From an uncultured Mycoplasmatota bacterium (GTDB lineage: Bacteria; Bacillota_I; Bacilli_A; RF39; UBA660), in the NCBI GenBank assembly GCA_900552335.1, contig URZL01000001.1:45289-109288 (forward strand): a stretch of 64,000 nt of DNA, given 5' to 3'. This document shows, piece after piece, positions 35,556-45,784 of this stretch. The stretch's first letter is position 1. Each line of letters starts with the position of its first letter. The translations under genes were made by a program, and so were the position numbers. The notes beneath the pieces are model-generated. The model saw only the letters and a list, made by a program, of their open reading frames with translations, was not told the DNA's origin and ran no database searches.

Positions 35556-36634
35556 CAGATGGTGCTGAAGTAATTTATGCTCTTCGTAACAATAATACAC
35601 TTTCAAATTTAATTTTAAATTCATTCAAAAATGCTGGTCAAAATGTACGAGAGGCTTATCAAAGGCGATTACCTAGTAATACTGCCAAAGATTATTATTT
35701 TATTCATAGAAATACGGGTAACACAGAAGCAATTATTGTAGAATATGGATTTTTAGACAGCACATTAGATGATCCAACACAATTAAAAAATGATTATAAA
35801 AACTTAACCAAAGCTGTAGTCGATGCAATACTTGAATACATTGGTTATTCAGTAGAACAGGAAAATGTCTATACTGTTAAAAGTGGTGATTCGTTATGGA
35901 GTATTGCTAAAAAATTCAACACTACAGTAGATGATTTAAAAAAAGCAAATAATTTAACAAGTAACTCTTTATCTATTGGTCAAAAATTAGTAATACCTGG
36001 AAAAAAAGAAAGTACAAGTAATAATGTTTATACAGTTCAAAAAGGAGATAGCCTTTATAGTATTGCTAGAAAATATAACGTAGATGTAAATGCCTTAAAA
36101 CAAGCAAATAACTTATCAAGTAATTTATTAAGTATTGGTCAAGTACTAATTATTCCAACTGGTACAGAAGACTATATATTATACAAAGTTGTATCGGGTG
36201 ATAGTTTGTACAGTATTGCCAAAAAATATGGGATAACAATGCAAGAAATTATGGATTTTAATAACCTTGGTTCTACTATTTTAACAGTTGGTCAAGTTTT
36301 AAAAATACCAGTGGCTTATGAAGAAGAAATTCCAAGTACATCAGAAGTAACATATACTGTAAAAAGCGGAGATAATTTGTATTCAATTGCTAAAAAATAC
36401 AATGTAACGGTATCTGATTTAATGAATTATAACAATTTAACAAGTAATTTATTATCCATTGGTCAAGTTATAAGAATTCCAAGTAACACCAGTAGTTCTA
36501 CTGCATATACTGTAAAGAATGGGGATACTCTTTATTCTATAGCTAGAAAATATAACACAAGTGTGGACAGTATCAAGACAAAAAATAACCTTACTAGTAA
36601 CACATTATCAATAGGTCAAAAGTTAATAATATAG
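35555..36634 (+). pseudogene. N-acetylmuramoyl-L-alanine amidase, 3' half with five LysM domains
   Basis: Open frame with no internal stop, lacking a start codon. It begins ADGAEVIYALRNNNTLSNLI, continues VYQRR-like motif AYQRRLPSNTAKDYYFIHR and the catalytic Glu in AIIVEYGFLDST, completing the Amidase_3 domain. Five LysM modules follow (each about 44 residues plus linkers, e.g. YTVKSGDSLWSIAKKFN, YTVQKGDSLYSIARKYN, YKVVSGDSLYSIAKKYG, YTVKSGDNLYSIAKKYN, YTVKNGDTLYSIARKYN). Joined to 22806-23069 it gives a wall hydrolase of 447 residues. There is no sign of decay, consistent with a recent or reversible insertion. Confidence 0.9.
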
Positions 36635-36666
36635 AAAAAACTTTTCATTTTTTTGAAAAGTTTTTT
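36635..36666. terminator. Bidirectional terminator after amidase
   Basis: AAAAAACTTTTC pairs with GAAAAGTTTTTT. Confidence 0.8.
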
Positions 36667-37090
36667 AATGTAAAGCTTTACAAACTCCAGAGTTTGGTTT
36701 ATAAAAACAGTGACTTTTATATCTGCCTGCTAAAGATTGATTATACCAACTATTCTTACAGGAATCATTCCCACTAGGAGCATAAAACCATAACGCATTG
36801 GTAGCAGGATGAAAATATTCTCCACGTATTACCCTTCCTGCTAATTCTTTTTCTTTTGTATTTGGATTAGAAAAGAATAAAGGGCTGTTAACACCAGAAA
36901 ATTGATTTTTTTGATAGATTACATCAGAAATGGTATTAACATTTTTAAAAGTCAAACAATCACTAATTCCTCTATTGATTACAACATTTCCAACCATAAG
37001 CATTCCGAGATTACCTTCTCCAACAGCTTCAGCCCTCATTAAACGAGCAAGTAACTCTTGTTCTTTTGTTGTAAATTTAATAATTGCCAT
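36665..37090 (-). CDS. SleB/CwlJ-type cell-wall hydrolase
   Basis: 141 residues covering only the catalytic Hydrolase_2 domain. ELLARLMRAEAVGEGNLGML holds the catalytic Glu; VGNVVINRG, FSGVNSP and NALWFYAPSG are family landmarks. In Bacillus these enzymes break cortex peptidoglycan during spore germination; here there is no signal peptide or binding domain. Convergent with the amidase and divergent from tgt. Confidence 0.85.
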   Translation of the reverse strand: MAIIKFTTKEQELLARLMRAEAVGEGNLGMLMVGNVVINRGISDCLTFKNVNTISDVIYQKNQFSGVNSPLFFSNPNTKEKELAGRVIRGEYFHPATNALWFYAPSGNDSCKNSWYNQSLAGRYKSHCFYKPNSGVCKALH

Positions 37091-37137
37091 ACTATCACCT
37101 ATATCATTATATGAAAATAGCTCTTGTAATTTACTAA

Positions 37138-38298
<1,161 letters not shown>

Positions 38299-38307
<9 letters not shown>

Positions 38308-38655
38308 GTTAATTCCCATCATACTTCCAACTATACATAAGGAAAAAATAATTAGGTAATATAGTATATTTTTAATTTCCATTGTGTTGTGGAAAACAAC
38401 ATTTAAAACAATAAGTAAAATGAAGACAACGAAAGAAAATTTAATTCCTTCTAACCATCCTTTTTGCTTACTTCTTCTTCCAATTTGAAATCCTCCTACA
38501 GAAAGGGATAAAGAAGGTATTAGAATTTCCATAATAGATAAGAAACCCTTACTGATAATTCCAAAATAATGAAGTAAGGTTACTATAAGAGTTAAAACAA
38601 GTATGGGAATTACTGTATATAATAAACCAAACCCTATTTTTTTTAAATAATTCAT
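38299..38655 (-). CDS. TIGR04086-type membrane protein
   Basis: 118 residues, four membrane segments. LSVGGFQIGRRSKQKGWLEGIKF in the centre (Gly-rich segment plus basic loop, then G-x-x-x-G) is characteristic of this family of unknown function. It is convergent with tgt and divergent from the DUF421 gene. Confidence 0.7.
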
Positions 38656-38727
38656 GTTATCACCTAATTAAAAATATGTTTGGTGAATAAAAATTATGTA
38701 TCTATTCATAATGAAATAGGTGAGATT

Positions 38728-39357
38728 ATGTACACTATGTTGATATTTAAAACATTTGTATTGTATGCTTTTATTATTTTAGTATATCGAATTATGGGAA
38801 AAAAAGAAATTAGTGAGTTAGGTATTGGAGATTTAATTGTGACGATTTTAATTGCAGAGTTGGCGGCTCTTTCCATTGAAGAAACAGAAACCTCTCTTTT
38901 GGTGTCTATTGTTCCTATTTTAGTTTTAGTGACTTCTGAAATGATAATTAGTTATTTAAGTTTAAAAAGTACAAAAATTCGAAGATTTATTGATGGAACA
39001 CCAACTGTTATTATTAAAGATGGAAAAGTTCGATTTAGTGCCATGAGCAAATTAAGATATACCTTAGATGATTTAGTATTAGAACTTAGAAGTAAAGGCA
39101 TTAAGAGTATTGAAGAAGTGGATTATGCTATACTAGAGACGACTGGAGATTTATCTATTTTTCAGAATACAAAAGATTATCCACTTCCCATTATATTAGA
39201 TGGTAAGATGGAAGAACATAGTTTAAAAGAAATCCATAAAGATAAAGAATGGCTTCTACAACTATTAGAAAACAAAAACAAAAAATTAGAAAATGTTTTT
39301 TATGCATTTTATACGAAAAACAAAACTTTTTTTATTGACAAAGATGATTTAGAATAA
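38728..39357 (+). CDS. DUF421/YetF-family membrane protein
   Basis: 209 residues. Three N-terminal membrane helices with YRIMGKKEISELGIGDLIVT, then FIDGTPTVIIKDGKV and LRSKGIKSIEEVDYAILETTGDLS, the hallmarks of YetF/YcaP proteins linked to spore membrane stability or unknown envelope functions. ATG 38728 follows AGGTGAG; the upstream codons belong to the leader. The stop directly abuts a convergent small gene. Confidence 0.85.
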   Translation: MYTMLIFKTFVLYAFIILVYRIMGKKEISELGIGDLIVTILIAELAALSIEETETSLLVSIVPILVLVTSEMIISYLSLKSTKIRRFIDGTPTVIIKDGKVRFSAMSKLRYTLDDLVLELRSKGIKSIEEVDYAILETTGDLSIFQNTKDYPLPIILDGKMEEHSLKEIHKDKEWLLQLLENKNKKLENVFYAFYTKNKTFFIDKDDLE

Positions 39358-39537
39358 CTATTGAAAAAATTGCTTATATAATTTTAATTTTTCTTCAAAA
39401 TTATCTAATAATAACATTTTGGCTAAAATATCTAATTTACAATGTAAACTATCTAGTTCGAATAAAATTTCATCATTATATTCTTCATTGTTTAAGAAAA
39501 AATCATTAAAATCTTCTAGATTGTGTCTTAAGTTCAT
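39358..39537 (-). CDS. Small acidic helical protein
   Basis: 59 residues, starting MNLRHNLEDFNDFFLNNEEY and continuing in two helices rich in Leu, Asp and Glu. AAAGGAGGT precedes the ATG at 39537 (minus strand), one of the best ribosome sites in the window, so the gene is probably real despite its size. No family recognised. It ends directly at the DUF421 stop. Confidence 0.6.
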   Translation of the reverse strand: MNLRHNLEDFNDFFLNNEEYNDEILFELDSLHCKLDILAKMLLLDNFEEKLKLYKQFFQ

Positions 39538-39639
39538 GTTTACCTCCTTTCACTAAGAATATAGTCATTTTTTTCAAAGATACCTAAATAAATTTTTAAA
39601 TTTTTAAAATTTTTGTTATAATAACTATGTGAGGTAGTT

Positions 39640-40548
39640 ATGAAAAATTTAATTATAGGAAGTCATGTATCTTTTAAAAAAGAAGATCAAATAATAGGAA
39701 GTATTAAAGAAGCACTTAGTTATGGCGAAAATACATTTATGTTTTATACAGGTGCTCCCCAAAATACAAAGAGAGAAAAAATTAATTTAGATTTAGTCAA
39801 ACAAGGTCAAGAACTAATGAAAGAAAATGGTATTGAGCCTAGCAATGTTGTTGTTCATGCTCCATATATTATTAATCTAGCAAATATCAACAATTTTGAT
39901 TTTAATGTTCATTTCTTAAAAGAGGAAATAAAAAGAGTAGAGTCTCTAGGTTTCACAAAGTTAGTGCTACATCCTGGAAGTCATGTTGGTGTAGGGATTG
40001 AACAAGGCATTCAAAATATTGCAGAAAGTCTTAATTTAGCAATGTCACATGATCAAAAAGTAGATATCTGTTTGGAAACAATGGCTGGAAAAGGTACTGA
40101 AATTGCATCCCGTTTTGAAGAAATACAGTCCATTATAGAAAAGTGCCAATATAGGGAACATTTGAAAGTATGTTTAGATACTTGTCATATTAATGACGCT
40201 GGATATGATATATCTGAATTTGATCATGTTTTGAAAAAATTTGATGAAATTATAGGGATTAATAAACTAGCTTGTCTTCATATTAATGATAGCAAAAATG
40301 TAATAGGAGCTCACAAAGACCGTCATGAAAACATAGGATATGGTACGATTGGATTTGAAAATTTATTACATGTTATTTATCATCCTTTATTAGAGAATAT
40401 TCCAAAAATTTTGGAAACTCCTTATGTAGATGGTTTAAATGGAAAAAGTAGAATATATCCACCATTTAAGTTTGAAATAGAAATGATACGTAAAAAAGAA
40501 TTTAATAAGAATTTAATAGAAGATATTATTCAGTATTATCAAAAATAG
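39640..40548 (+). CDS. nfo: Deoxyribonuclease IV (AP endonuclease)
   Basis: 302 residues, a TIM-barrel with three zinc ions. KLVLHPGSHVG, ICLETMAGKGTEIASR, VCLDTCHINDAGYD and LHINDSKNVIGAHKDRHENI contain the His, Glu and Asp ligands in order. It cuts DNA at abasic sites in base excision repair. In Bacillus it sits upstream of yqfT and sodA; here the same partners follow, but with a repeat and pilin-like gene inserted between. Confidence 0.95.
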   Translation: MKNLIIGSHVSFKKEDQIIGSIKEALSYGENTFMFYTGAPQNTKREKINLDLVKQGQELMKENGIEPSNVVVHAPYIINLANINNFDFNVHFLKEEIKRVESLGFTKLVLHPGSHVGVGIEQGIQNIAESLNLAMSHDQKVDICLETMAGKGTEIASRFEEIQSIIEKCQYREHLKVCLDTCHINDAGYDISEFDHVLKKFDEIIGINKLACLHINDSKNVIGAHKDRHENIGYGTIGFENLLHVIYHPLLENIPKILETPYVDGLNGKSRIYPPFKFEIEMIRKKEFNKNLIEDIIQYYQK

Positions 40549-40686
40549 ATACTTGAAAAAACATCCTTTTTTTGATAAGATGGGTGTGTAAGTAAAAATA
40601 GTAATATAGTTTGTAGATAGTGAATTTTTAGTATTTGCTATATGCAAACGGGGGGGGGGTATTTTTAAATACCTCTTCTTTTTTGT
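40548..40686 (+). repeat. Poly-G leader repeat, copy 1 (full)
   Basis: Begins right after the nfo stop. The conserved AAAAATAGTAATATAGTTTG segment leads into a hairpin (40609-40649; GTTTGTAGATAG with CTATATGCAAAC and wobble pairs between), then ten G (40650-40659). The G tract continues into GGTATT-TTTA-AATACC followed by T-rich sequence, a terminator-like fold, then the ribosome site of the pilin-like gene. Copies 2 and 3 are at 54398 and 63923. Confidence 0.8.
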
Positions 40687-40711
40687 TGCTATGAAAAGGA
40701 AGGAAGATTAT

Positions 40712-41800
40712 ATGAAAGAAAAAGGATTTACATTAATTGAATTATTAGCTGTGATAGTAATATTATCAGTGATTACATTAATAACAGTACCCATGATAAC
40801 AAATGTAATAGAAGAAAGTAAAAAGAAGGCACTAGCGTCTAGTGTAGAGGGGCTAGTAGAATCCGCCAATTTATATGCGATAGAAAAGGATGGAGTCTAT
40901 GAATTTTTGTTTGATAAAGAACATCAAGGAAGTACTATAAAAGGGGATAGCCTAGATTATAGAGGAACCATAGATGGGGAAGGGAAACTCTATTTAGATA
41001 GAGAAGGAAATGTCAGTGTTTGTATCTCAAATGATAGTCATTATGTATATAAAAATTATAATAGTGGAATTATCGTAGGAAATAAAAAAACTGGAAATTG
41101 TATCATAGGATTTGATGCTTTAACAAATAAATATGTAGCAATGTTAGATAATGGAACAGGGAATGTTAGTAATGTTTATTCCAAAAATGAAGTAAATAAC
41201 TTAGTAGATAGTTTAGATACAAAAATAACAAATCTAGAAAATAGTATTGAAGAGTTGCAAGCAAATTTAAATAACTATGCCTACCAAAGTGAGCTAGAAA
41301 AAGCAAATACTAATGTAGAGAATTTATCTAGCATTGTGAATAGTAACACTAATTTTATAAAAAATTTAGATGATAATTTTCATTATTCATATGATGAAAC
41401 AAAGACGTCGACAACTTGGGTTGATGGAAAACCAATATATAAGAAAACTATAGCCGTTTCATTATCTGTAGCACAAGGAACTAACAAAATGCAATTTGCA
41501 TCAGGAACAGATTCTTCAGGAAATCAAATGATTATTAATGTGCCAAACACTTTAATAGATGTAGATTTAAGTACTTTAAACATTGATCAAGTAATTAGAC
41601 AATATGGTTTTGTAAGTGGTGATACTGATGAGTATAATAATCCTATGAGTGATTTACCATATCCAATTACATATAATTCAGCAGCATTTGTGTTTGGATG
41701 GTATAATAAAAATCAAAAACTTTATCGAGTTAGAGTTGGTGAACAATATAGAAATCATGGAACAGCATATATTACACTTGAATATACAAAAAATATTTAA
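40712..41800 (+). CDS. Type IV prepilin-like protein with tail-fibre-like C-terminus
   Basis: 362 residues. MKEKGFTLIELLAVIVILSV is a class 3 prepilin signal: basic leader, G/F cleavage site, Glu5 and a hydrophobic helix. About residues 25-135 are pilin-like with two Cys (VCISN, GNCIIG). Residues 160-220 form a coiled coil (LDTKITNLENSIEELQANLN). The end (about 225-362) contains TSTTWVDGKPIYKKTIAVS, a pattern common in phage tail and fibre proteins of Firmicutes. No pilin assembly genes are nearby. GGAAGGA precedes the ATG at 40712. Confidence 0.75.
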   Translation: MKEKGFTLIELLAVIVILSVITLITVPMITNVIEESKKKALASSVEGLVESANLYAIEKDGVYEFLFDKEHQGSTIKGDSLDYRGTIDGEGKLYLDREGNVSVCISNDSHYVYKNYNSGIIVGNKKTGNCIIGFDALTNKYVAMLDNGTGNVSNVYSKNEVNNLVDSLDTKITNLENSIEELQANLNNYAYQSELEKANTNVENLSSIVNSNTNFIKNLDDNFHYSYDETKTSTTWVDGKPIYKKTIAVSLSVAQGTNKMQFASGTDSSGNQMIINVPNTLIDVDLSTLNIDQVIRQYGFVSGDTDEYNNPMSDLPYPITYNSAAFVFGWYNKNQKLYRVRVGEQYRNHGTAYITLEYTKNI

Positions 41801-41926
41801 GAAATTAAATTATTATAAAATAAATTAAATAAAAGAAAATGAGTAAAAATAAATAATTTATATTTGGCTCCCTTTTTAACAAATATTTTTTAAATAAATG
41901 ATTGCAATATAAATGAGATAATGATA

Positions 41927-41957
41927 TGAAAAAAGCCATTTCAAAGGCCTTTTTAAA
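41927..41957. terminator. Terminator between pilin-like and DUF2624-like genes
   Basis: AAAAAAGCC pairs with GGCCTTTTT (one bulged C); A and T flanks allow use in both directions. The rest of the gap 41801-41926 shows nothing recognisable. Confidence 0.55.
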
Positions 41958-42221
41958 TTACAAAAAATTTTTATATTTTTCTTTGTATTCTATAATTAAA
42001 TTTTCGATTTTGTTCCACTTATCCACAGACAAATTATTTTTATATTGATTTAAAATGATTCGATAATCTCCAAAAATAATGGTTTTCCACTCTTTTTTAA
42101 TAATGTTATATAAAAAATCCACTTCATTATTTGTTAATATTTCATTTTGGAAAGAGGCAAATTTAACAATATCTTCTTTTGTTAACATATCCACATATTT
42201 TTGAATTATTTTTTCTTTCAC
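41958..42221 (-). CDS. DUF2624-like protein (YqfT-type)
   Basis: 87 residues. MLTKEDIVKFASFQNEILTN and the following helix resemble DUF2624, whose Bacillus member yqfT sits between nfo and sodA exactly as here. Identification leans on synteny. Reverse orientation differs from the flanking genes. GGTGAT precedes the start (minus strand). Confidence 0.5.
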   Translation of the reverse strand: MKEKIIQKYVDMLTKEDIVKFASFQNEILTNNEVDFLYNIIKKEWKTIIFGDYRIILNQYKNNLSVDKWNKIENLIIEYKEKYKNFL

Positions 42222-42289
42222 AATATCACCTAATCTAGTATATGCATAAACTTAGAAAAAATAAGTAGAATAATACTAGGAGGAAATAT

Positions 42290-42892
42290 ATGTATACAAG
42301 AGAACCTTTAGAATATTCTACTTTAAAACCAGTTATCGGAGATGAAACTTTGTTTGTTCATTATAATAAACATTATCTTGGATATTTAGAAAAATTAAAC
42401 AATCTACTTGAGAAAAATAATTATAATTACCAGTATACCAAAAAGCAACTTGTAAATAAAATGGAACTTTTTCCAATAGATGACAGAGGAGATATCTTAT
42501 ATAATTTAGGTGGTGCTTTAAATCATGAACTATATTTTAAAATCTTAGGTGGAAACGGAATTCCTGGTGGAAAAATTTTAGAAAAAATAAATCGTGATTT
42601 TGGCTCTTATGATAATTTTATAGAAGAAATTAAAGAAAAAGCAAAAAAATTGGTAGGATCAGGTTATGTGTTCGTTGTTTTAAATTCCGCGAAACAATTA
42701 CAGGTAATAGCGACTCCAAATCAAGAAACGCCTTATAGTTATGGATTTTTACCTATCATGGCAATTGATTTATGGGAACATGCATATTATTTGGATTATT
42801 TAAATAATAGAAGTACTTATGTAGATAAAATCTTAACCATTATTAACTATGATCAAGTAAATGAAGTCTACGAAAAAGAAATTAAGTCGTAA
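42290..42892 (+). CDS. sodA: Superoxide dismutase, Fe/Mn type
   Basis: 200 residues. Metal ligands: His in FVHYNKHYLGYL, His in ALNHELYFKIL, Asp and His in AIDLWEHAYYLDYL. It dismutates superoxide in the cytoplasm. GGAGGA precedes the ATG. Its last 32 bases overlap the start of the PBP gene in another frame. Confidence 0.9.
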   Translation: MYTREPLEYSTLKPVIGDETLFVHYNKHYLGYLEKLNNLLEKNNYNYQYTKKQLVNKMELFPIDDRGDILYNLGGALNHELYFKILGGNGIPGGKILEKINRDFGSYDNFIEEIKEKAKKLVGSGYVFVVLNSAKQLQVIATPNQETPYSYGFLPIMAIDLWEHAYYLDYLNNRSTYVDKILTIINYDQVNEVYEKEIKS

Positions 42893-44885
42893 AATTTATT
42901 CTGAAGCAATAATGGGAACAAGATTTAATATTATTTTAGTACTAATTATTTTACTATTTATTATTTTAATTATCCGTCTTTTTTGGATTCAAGTGATACA
43001 GACAGAATCTTTTACTGCTAAATTAGAGCAATTAACAAATCGTATTGTAGAAGGTTCTACAGCGCCGAGAGGACGCATTTATGATAGAAATGGAAAATTA
43101 CTTGTGGATAACAAACCAAATAAAGTAATTTCCTATAAAAAGAATGGAAATAAAGCAGAAGAAGAAATCAATATTGCCTATCAATTATCGAATATTTTAG
43201 AAATGGATATTAATAGTAATACAACAAATTTAAAAAAATTTTGGTTAAAAAAATATCCGGAGAAAGCAAACGATAAAATAACAGAAGAAGAATACAATGA
43301 ATACAAATTTAGACATCTTACAGCAACAGATTTAGAAAACCTAAGGCTAGAAAGAATAACAGAAGAAGAAATCAATTCTTTATCGGAAGAGGATAGAAAA
43401 GCAGCTATGATTTATACTTTAATGAATAAAGGTTATAGTACGAATGAAAAAATTATTAAAAATGAAAATGTAACAGATGAAGAATATGCAACGATTGCTT
43501 CTTCTGATTTAAGTGGTGTTGAAGTGAGATTAGATTGGAAAAGAGAATATCTTTATGGTGATACATTTCGCTCTATTTTAGGAACAGTAACGAATAGTGG
43601 AGGACTTCCCTATGAATTAAAAGATTATTACTTAGAAAAAGGTTATAGCTTAGATGATAGAGTAGGCAGTAGTTATTTAGAATATCAATATGATGATTAT
43701 TTAAAAGGTCAAAAAGACATTTATCAGATTGACAAATTAGGTAAAAAACATTTAATCCAAGAAGGAAGCAAAGGAAATGATTTATATTTAACAATCGATA
43801 TAGAATTGCAAAGAGGAATTGAACAAATTTTAGAAGAAGAAATGATAAAAGCAAAACAAGAAAAGTATACAGAATATTATAATCGTTCATTTGTGATTGT
43901 AGAAGATCCTAATACAGGAGAAATTTTAGCAATGGTTGGAAAACAAATTGTTGAAGAATCAGAGGGATATCGCTTTTATGACTATACTCCTGGTATTGTT
44001 ACTTCTTCCGTAACAGCTGGATCTGTTGTAAAAGGAGCGTCTCAGGCAACTGGATATCTTTATGGCGGATTGAAGGTAGGTGAAATCAGAAACGATGCTT
44101 GCATTAAAATTGCTTCAACCCCACTAAAATGTTCTTGGAAATATTTAGGAAACCTAGATGATATTAAAGCCCTAAAATATTCTTCTAATACTTATCAATT
44201 TCAAACAGCGATGAAGGTTGCTGGACTAAATTATTATTACAATACACCATTTCAAATTGATTCAGAACCATTTATGAAATATCGAAACACATTTCATATG
44301 TTTGGTTTAGGAGAAAAAACAGGAATTGATCTACCATTTGAAAGTATTGGACAAACAGGGAAAAGAGATAATGGAGGATTATTGTTAGATTTTTCTATTG
44401 GACAATATGATACTTATACGCCACTGCAACTTTCTCAATATATTGGGAGCATTGCTACTGGATATCGTATCCAGCCTCATTTGTTAAAAAGCGTTCAAAG
44501 CAAAGAAGAAACAATCTATGAAGCAAAAACAAATATTTTAAATACAATTGATATAGATTTTACTTACTTAGATAGAATTAGAAAAGGTTTTATTAGTGTT
44601 ATGGAATATGGAGGAACTGGTTCAGGTTATATCAGTAGAAATTATTTGCCAGCAGGGAAAACAGGAACAAGTCAAAGTTTTATTGATACTAATTTAGATG
44701 GAAAAATAGATACAGAAACAGTAACCAATACTTTTGCTGCCTATGCACCATATGATAATCCCAAAGTAACATTCACCGTTGTGTCACCGGATATATCTTA
44801 TCCAAATGCTACAAATTCCCAAACCTATGTTAATAAAAGAATTTCAAATAAAATAAGCAATCTTTATTTTACTTTATATTCATAA
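42861..44885 (+). CDS. pbpA: Penicillin-binding protein 2 (transpeptidase)
   Basis: 674 residues. One N-terminal membrane helix (about 20-42), PBP dimerisation domain starting STAPRGRIYDRNGKLL, then the transpeptidase domain: SxxK as AGSVVKGA, SxN as YSSNTYQF, KTG as PAGKTGTSQS. Acts in wall elongation outside the membrane. The ATG at 42861 overlaps sodA and lacks a strong ribosome site; translation may be coupled, or may begin at the ATG at 42912. Confidence 0.9.
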   Translation: MKSTKKKLSRKIYSEAIMGTRFNIILVLIILLFIILIIRLFWIQVIQTESFTAKLEQLTNRIVEGSTAPRGRIYDRNGKLLVDNKPNKVISYKKNGNKAEEEINIAYQLSNILEMDINSNTTNLKKFWLKKYPEKANDKITEEEYNEYKFRHLTATDLENLRLERITEEEINSLSEEDRKAAMIYTLMNKGYSTNEKIIKNENVTDEEYATIASSDLSGVEVRLDWKREYLYGDTFRSILGTVTNSGGLPYELKDYYLEKGYSLDDRVGSSYLEYQYDDYLKGQKDIYQIDKLGKKHLIQEGSKGNDLYLTIDIELQRGIEQILEEEMIKAKQEKYTEYYNRSFVIVEDPNTGEILAMVGKQIVEESEGYRFYDYTPGIVTSSVTAGSVVKGASQATGYLYGGLKVGEIRNDACIKIASTPLKCSWKYLGNLDDIKALKYSSNTYQFQTAMKVAGLNYYYNTPFQIDSEPFMKYRNTFHMFGLGEKTGIDLPFESIGQTGKRDNGGLLLDFSIGQYDTYTPLQLSQYIGSIATGYRIQPHLLKSVQSKEETIYEAKTNILNTIDIDFTYLDRIRKGFISVMEYGGTGSGYISRNYLPAGKTGTSQSFIDTNLDGKIDTETVTNTFAAYAPYDNPKVTFTVVSPDISYPNATNSQTYVNKRISNKISNLYFTLYS

Positions 44886-44979
44886 TATGTTATAATGACA
44901 TCACATGAAAAAAAGTTTTGCATTTTTTCATAATATTTGATATTATATTGGTAATGCTTTAAAAAAGGAGGAATTTTAG

Positions 44980-45147
44980 ATGGCTAAAAAAGGAGAAGCT
45001 AGAGAAAGAGTAACTTTAGCATGTACAGTTTGTAAAGAAAAAAATTATCGTACTGAAAAAAATAAAAAAAATACAACTGAACGTTTAGAAATTAATAAAT
45101 TTTGTAAAAAATGTGGAAAACATACAGCACATAAAGAAGAAAAATAA
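44980..45147 (+). CDS. rpmG: Ribosomal protein L33
   Basis: 55 residues, with the zinc-binding Cys pairs CTVCKEKNY and FCKKCGKHT, so the zinc-containing (C+) form. AAGGAGG lies 7 bases before the ATG. Follows pbpA as in Bacillus. Terminator follows. Confidence 0.93.
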   Translation: MAKKGEARERVTLACTVCKEKNYRTEKNKKNTTERLEINKFCKKCGKHTAHKEEK

Positions 45148-45157
45148 TAAAAATGAT

Positions 45158-45180
45158 ATAGGAACAATATTCCTATTTTT
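45158..45180 (+). terminator. Terminator after rpmG
   Basis: ATAGGAA-CAATA-TTCCTAT followed by T. Confidence 0.75.
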
Positions 45181-45197
45181 GTTAGAGGGAGGTTAAT

Positions 45198-45755
45198 ATG
45201 ATAGAAGTAAATGATATTAAAAATGGTATGACATTAATTATTGAAGGAAATCTATATCAAATAGTTGAATTTCTACATGTAAAGCCAGGAAAAGGTTCTG
45301 CATTTATGAAAACCAAACTTAAAAATTTAAGAACTGGTGGTACAATTGAAAGAACTTTCAATACAAATGTAAAATTTGAAAAAGCAAATATTCAAAGAAG
45401 CAGTGTTCAATATTTATACAATACAGGAGATATTTATTATTTCATGAATATGGAAACTTATGAACAATTAGAATTAACAGCAGATCAAGTTGGAGATGAT
45501 AAATACTATTTAATTGAAAATATGATGGTAGATATCGTTCAATATCAAGGAGAATTACTAGGATTAAATTTACCAGATAAAATAGAGTTTACCGTTGTTC
45601 AAACAGAGCCAGCAGTAAAAGGAAATACTACAAATAATGCGCAAAAAGACGCTTATGTAGAAACTGGATTATTAGTTAGAGTTCCATTATTTATTGAACA
45701 AGGAGAAAAAATTCTTGTTACTACTGCAGATGGAAAATATTCTTCAAGAGCGTAA
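45198..45755 (+). CDS. efp: Elongation factor P
   Basis: 185 residues, three OB-like domains. The modified-Lys loop is HVKPGKGSAFMKTKL (about residues 28-42); EF-P rescues ribosomes at polyproline stretches. GAGGGAGGT precedes the ATG. Its terminator begins in the last codons. Confidence 0.95.
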   Translation: MIEVNDIKNGMTLIIEGNLYQIVEFLHVKPGKGSAFMKTKLKNLRTGGTIERTFNTNVKFEKANIQRSSVQYLYNTGDIYYFMNMETYEQLELTADQVGDDKYYLIENMMVDIVQYQGELLGLNLPDKIEFTVVQTEPAVKGNTTNNAQKDAYVETGLLVRVPLFIEQGEKILVTTADGKYSSRA

Positions 45756-45764
45756 GCTCTTTTT
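45747..45764 (+). terminator. Terminator overlapping efp stop
   Basis: AGAGC-GTAA-GCTCT followed by T5. Confidence 0.75.
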
Positions 45765-45784
45765 GTTTAAGGATGTAAGATGTT

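Noticed and set aside
36206-36634. Independent LysM gene starting at a TTG
   Set aside because: It is the middle of a longer open frame from 35555; the TTG lies inside a LysM repeat and has no ribosome site.
40650-40659. G10 as a sequencing or assembly error
   Set aside because: The same tract occurs at the same place in an independent copy (54480-54489). The exact length still needs raw reads.
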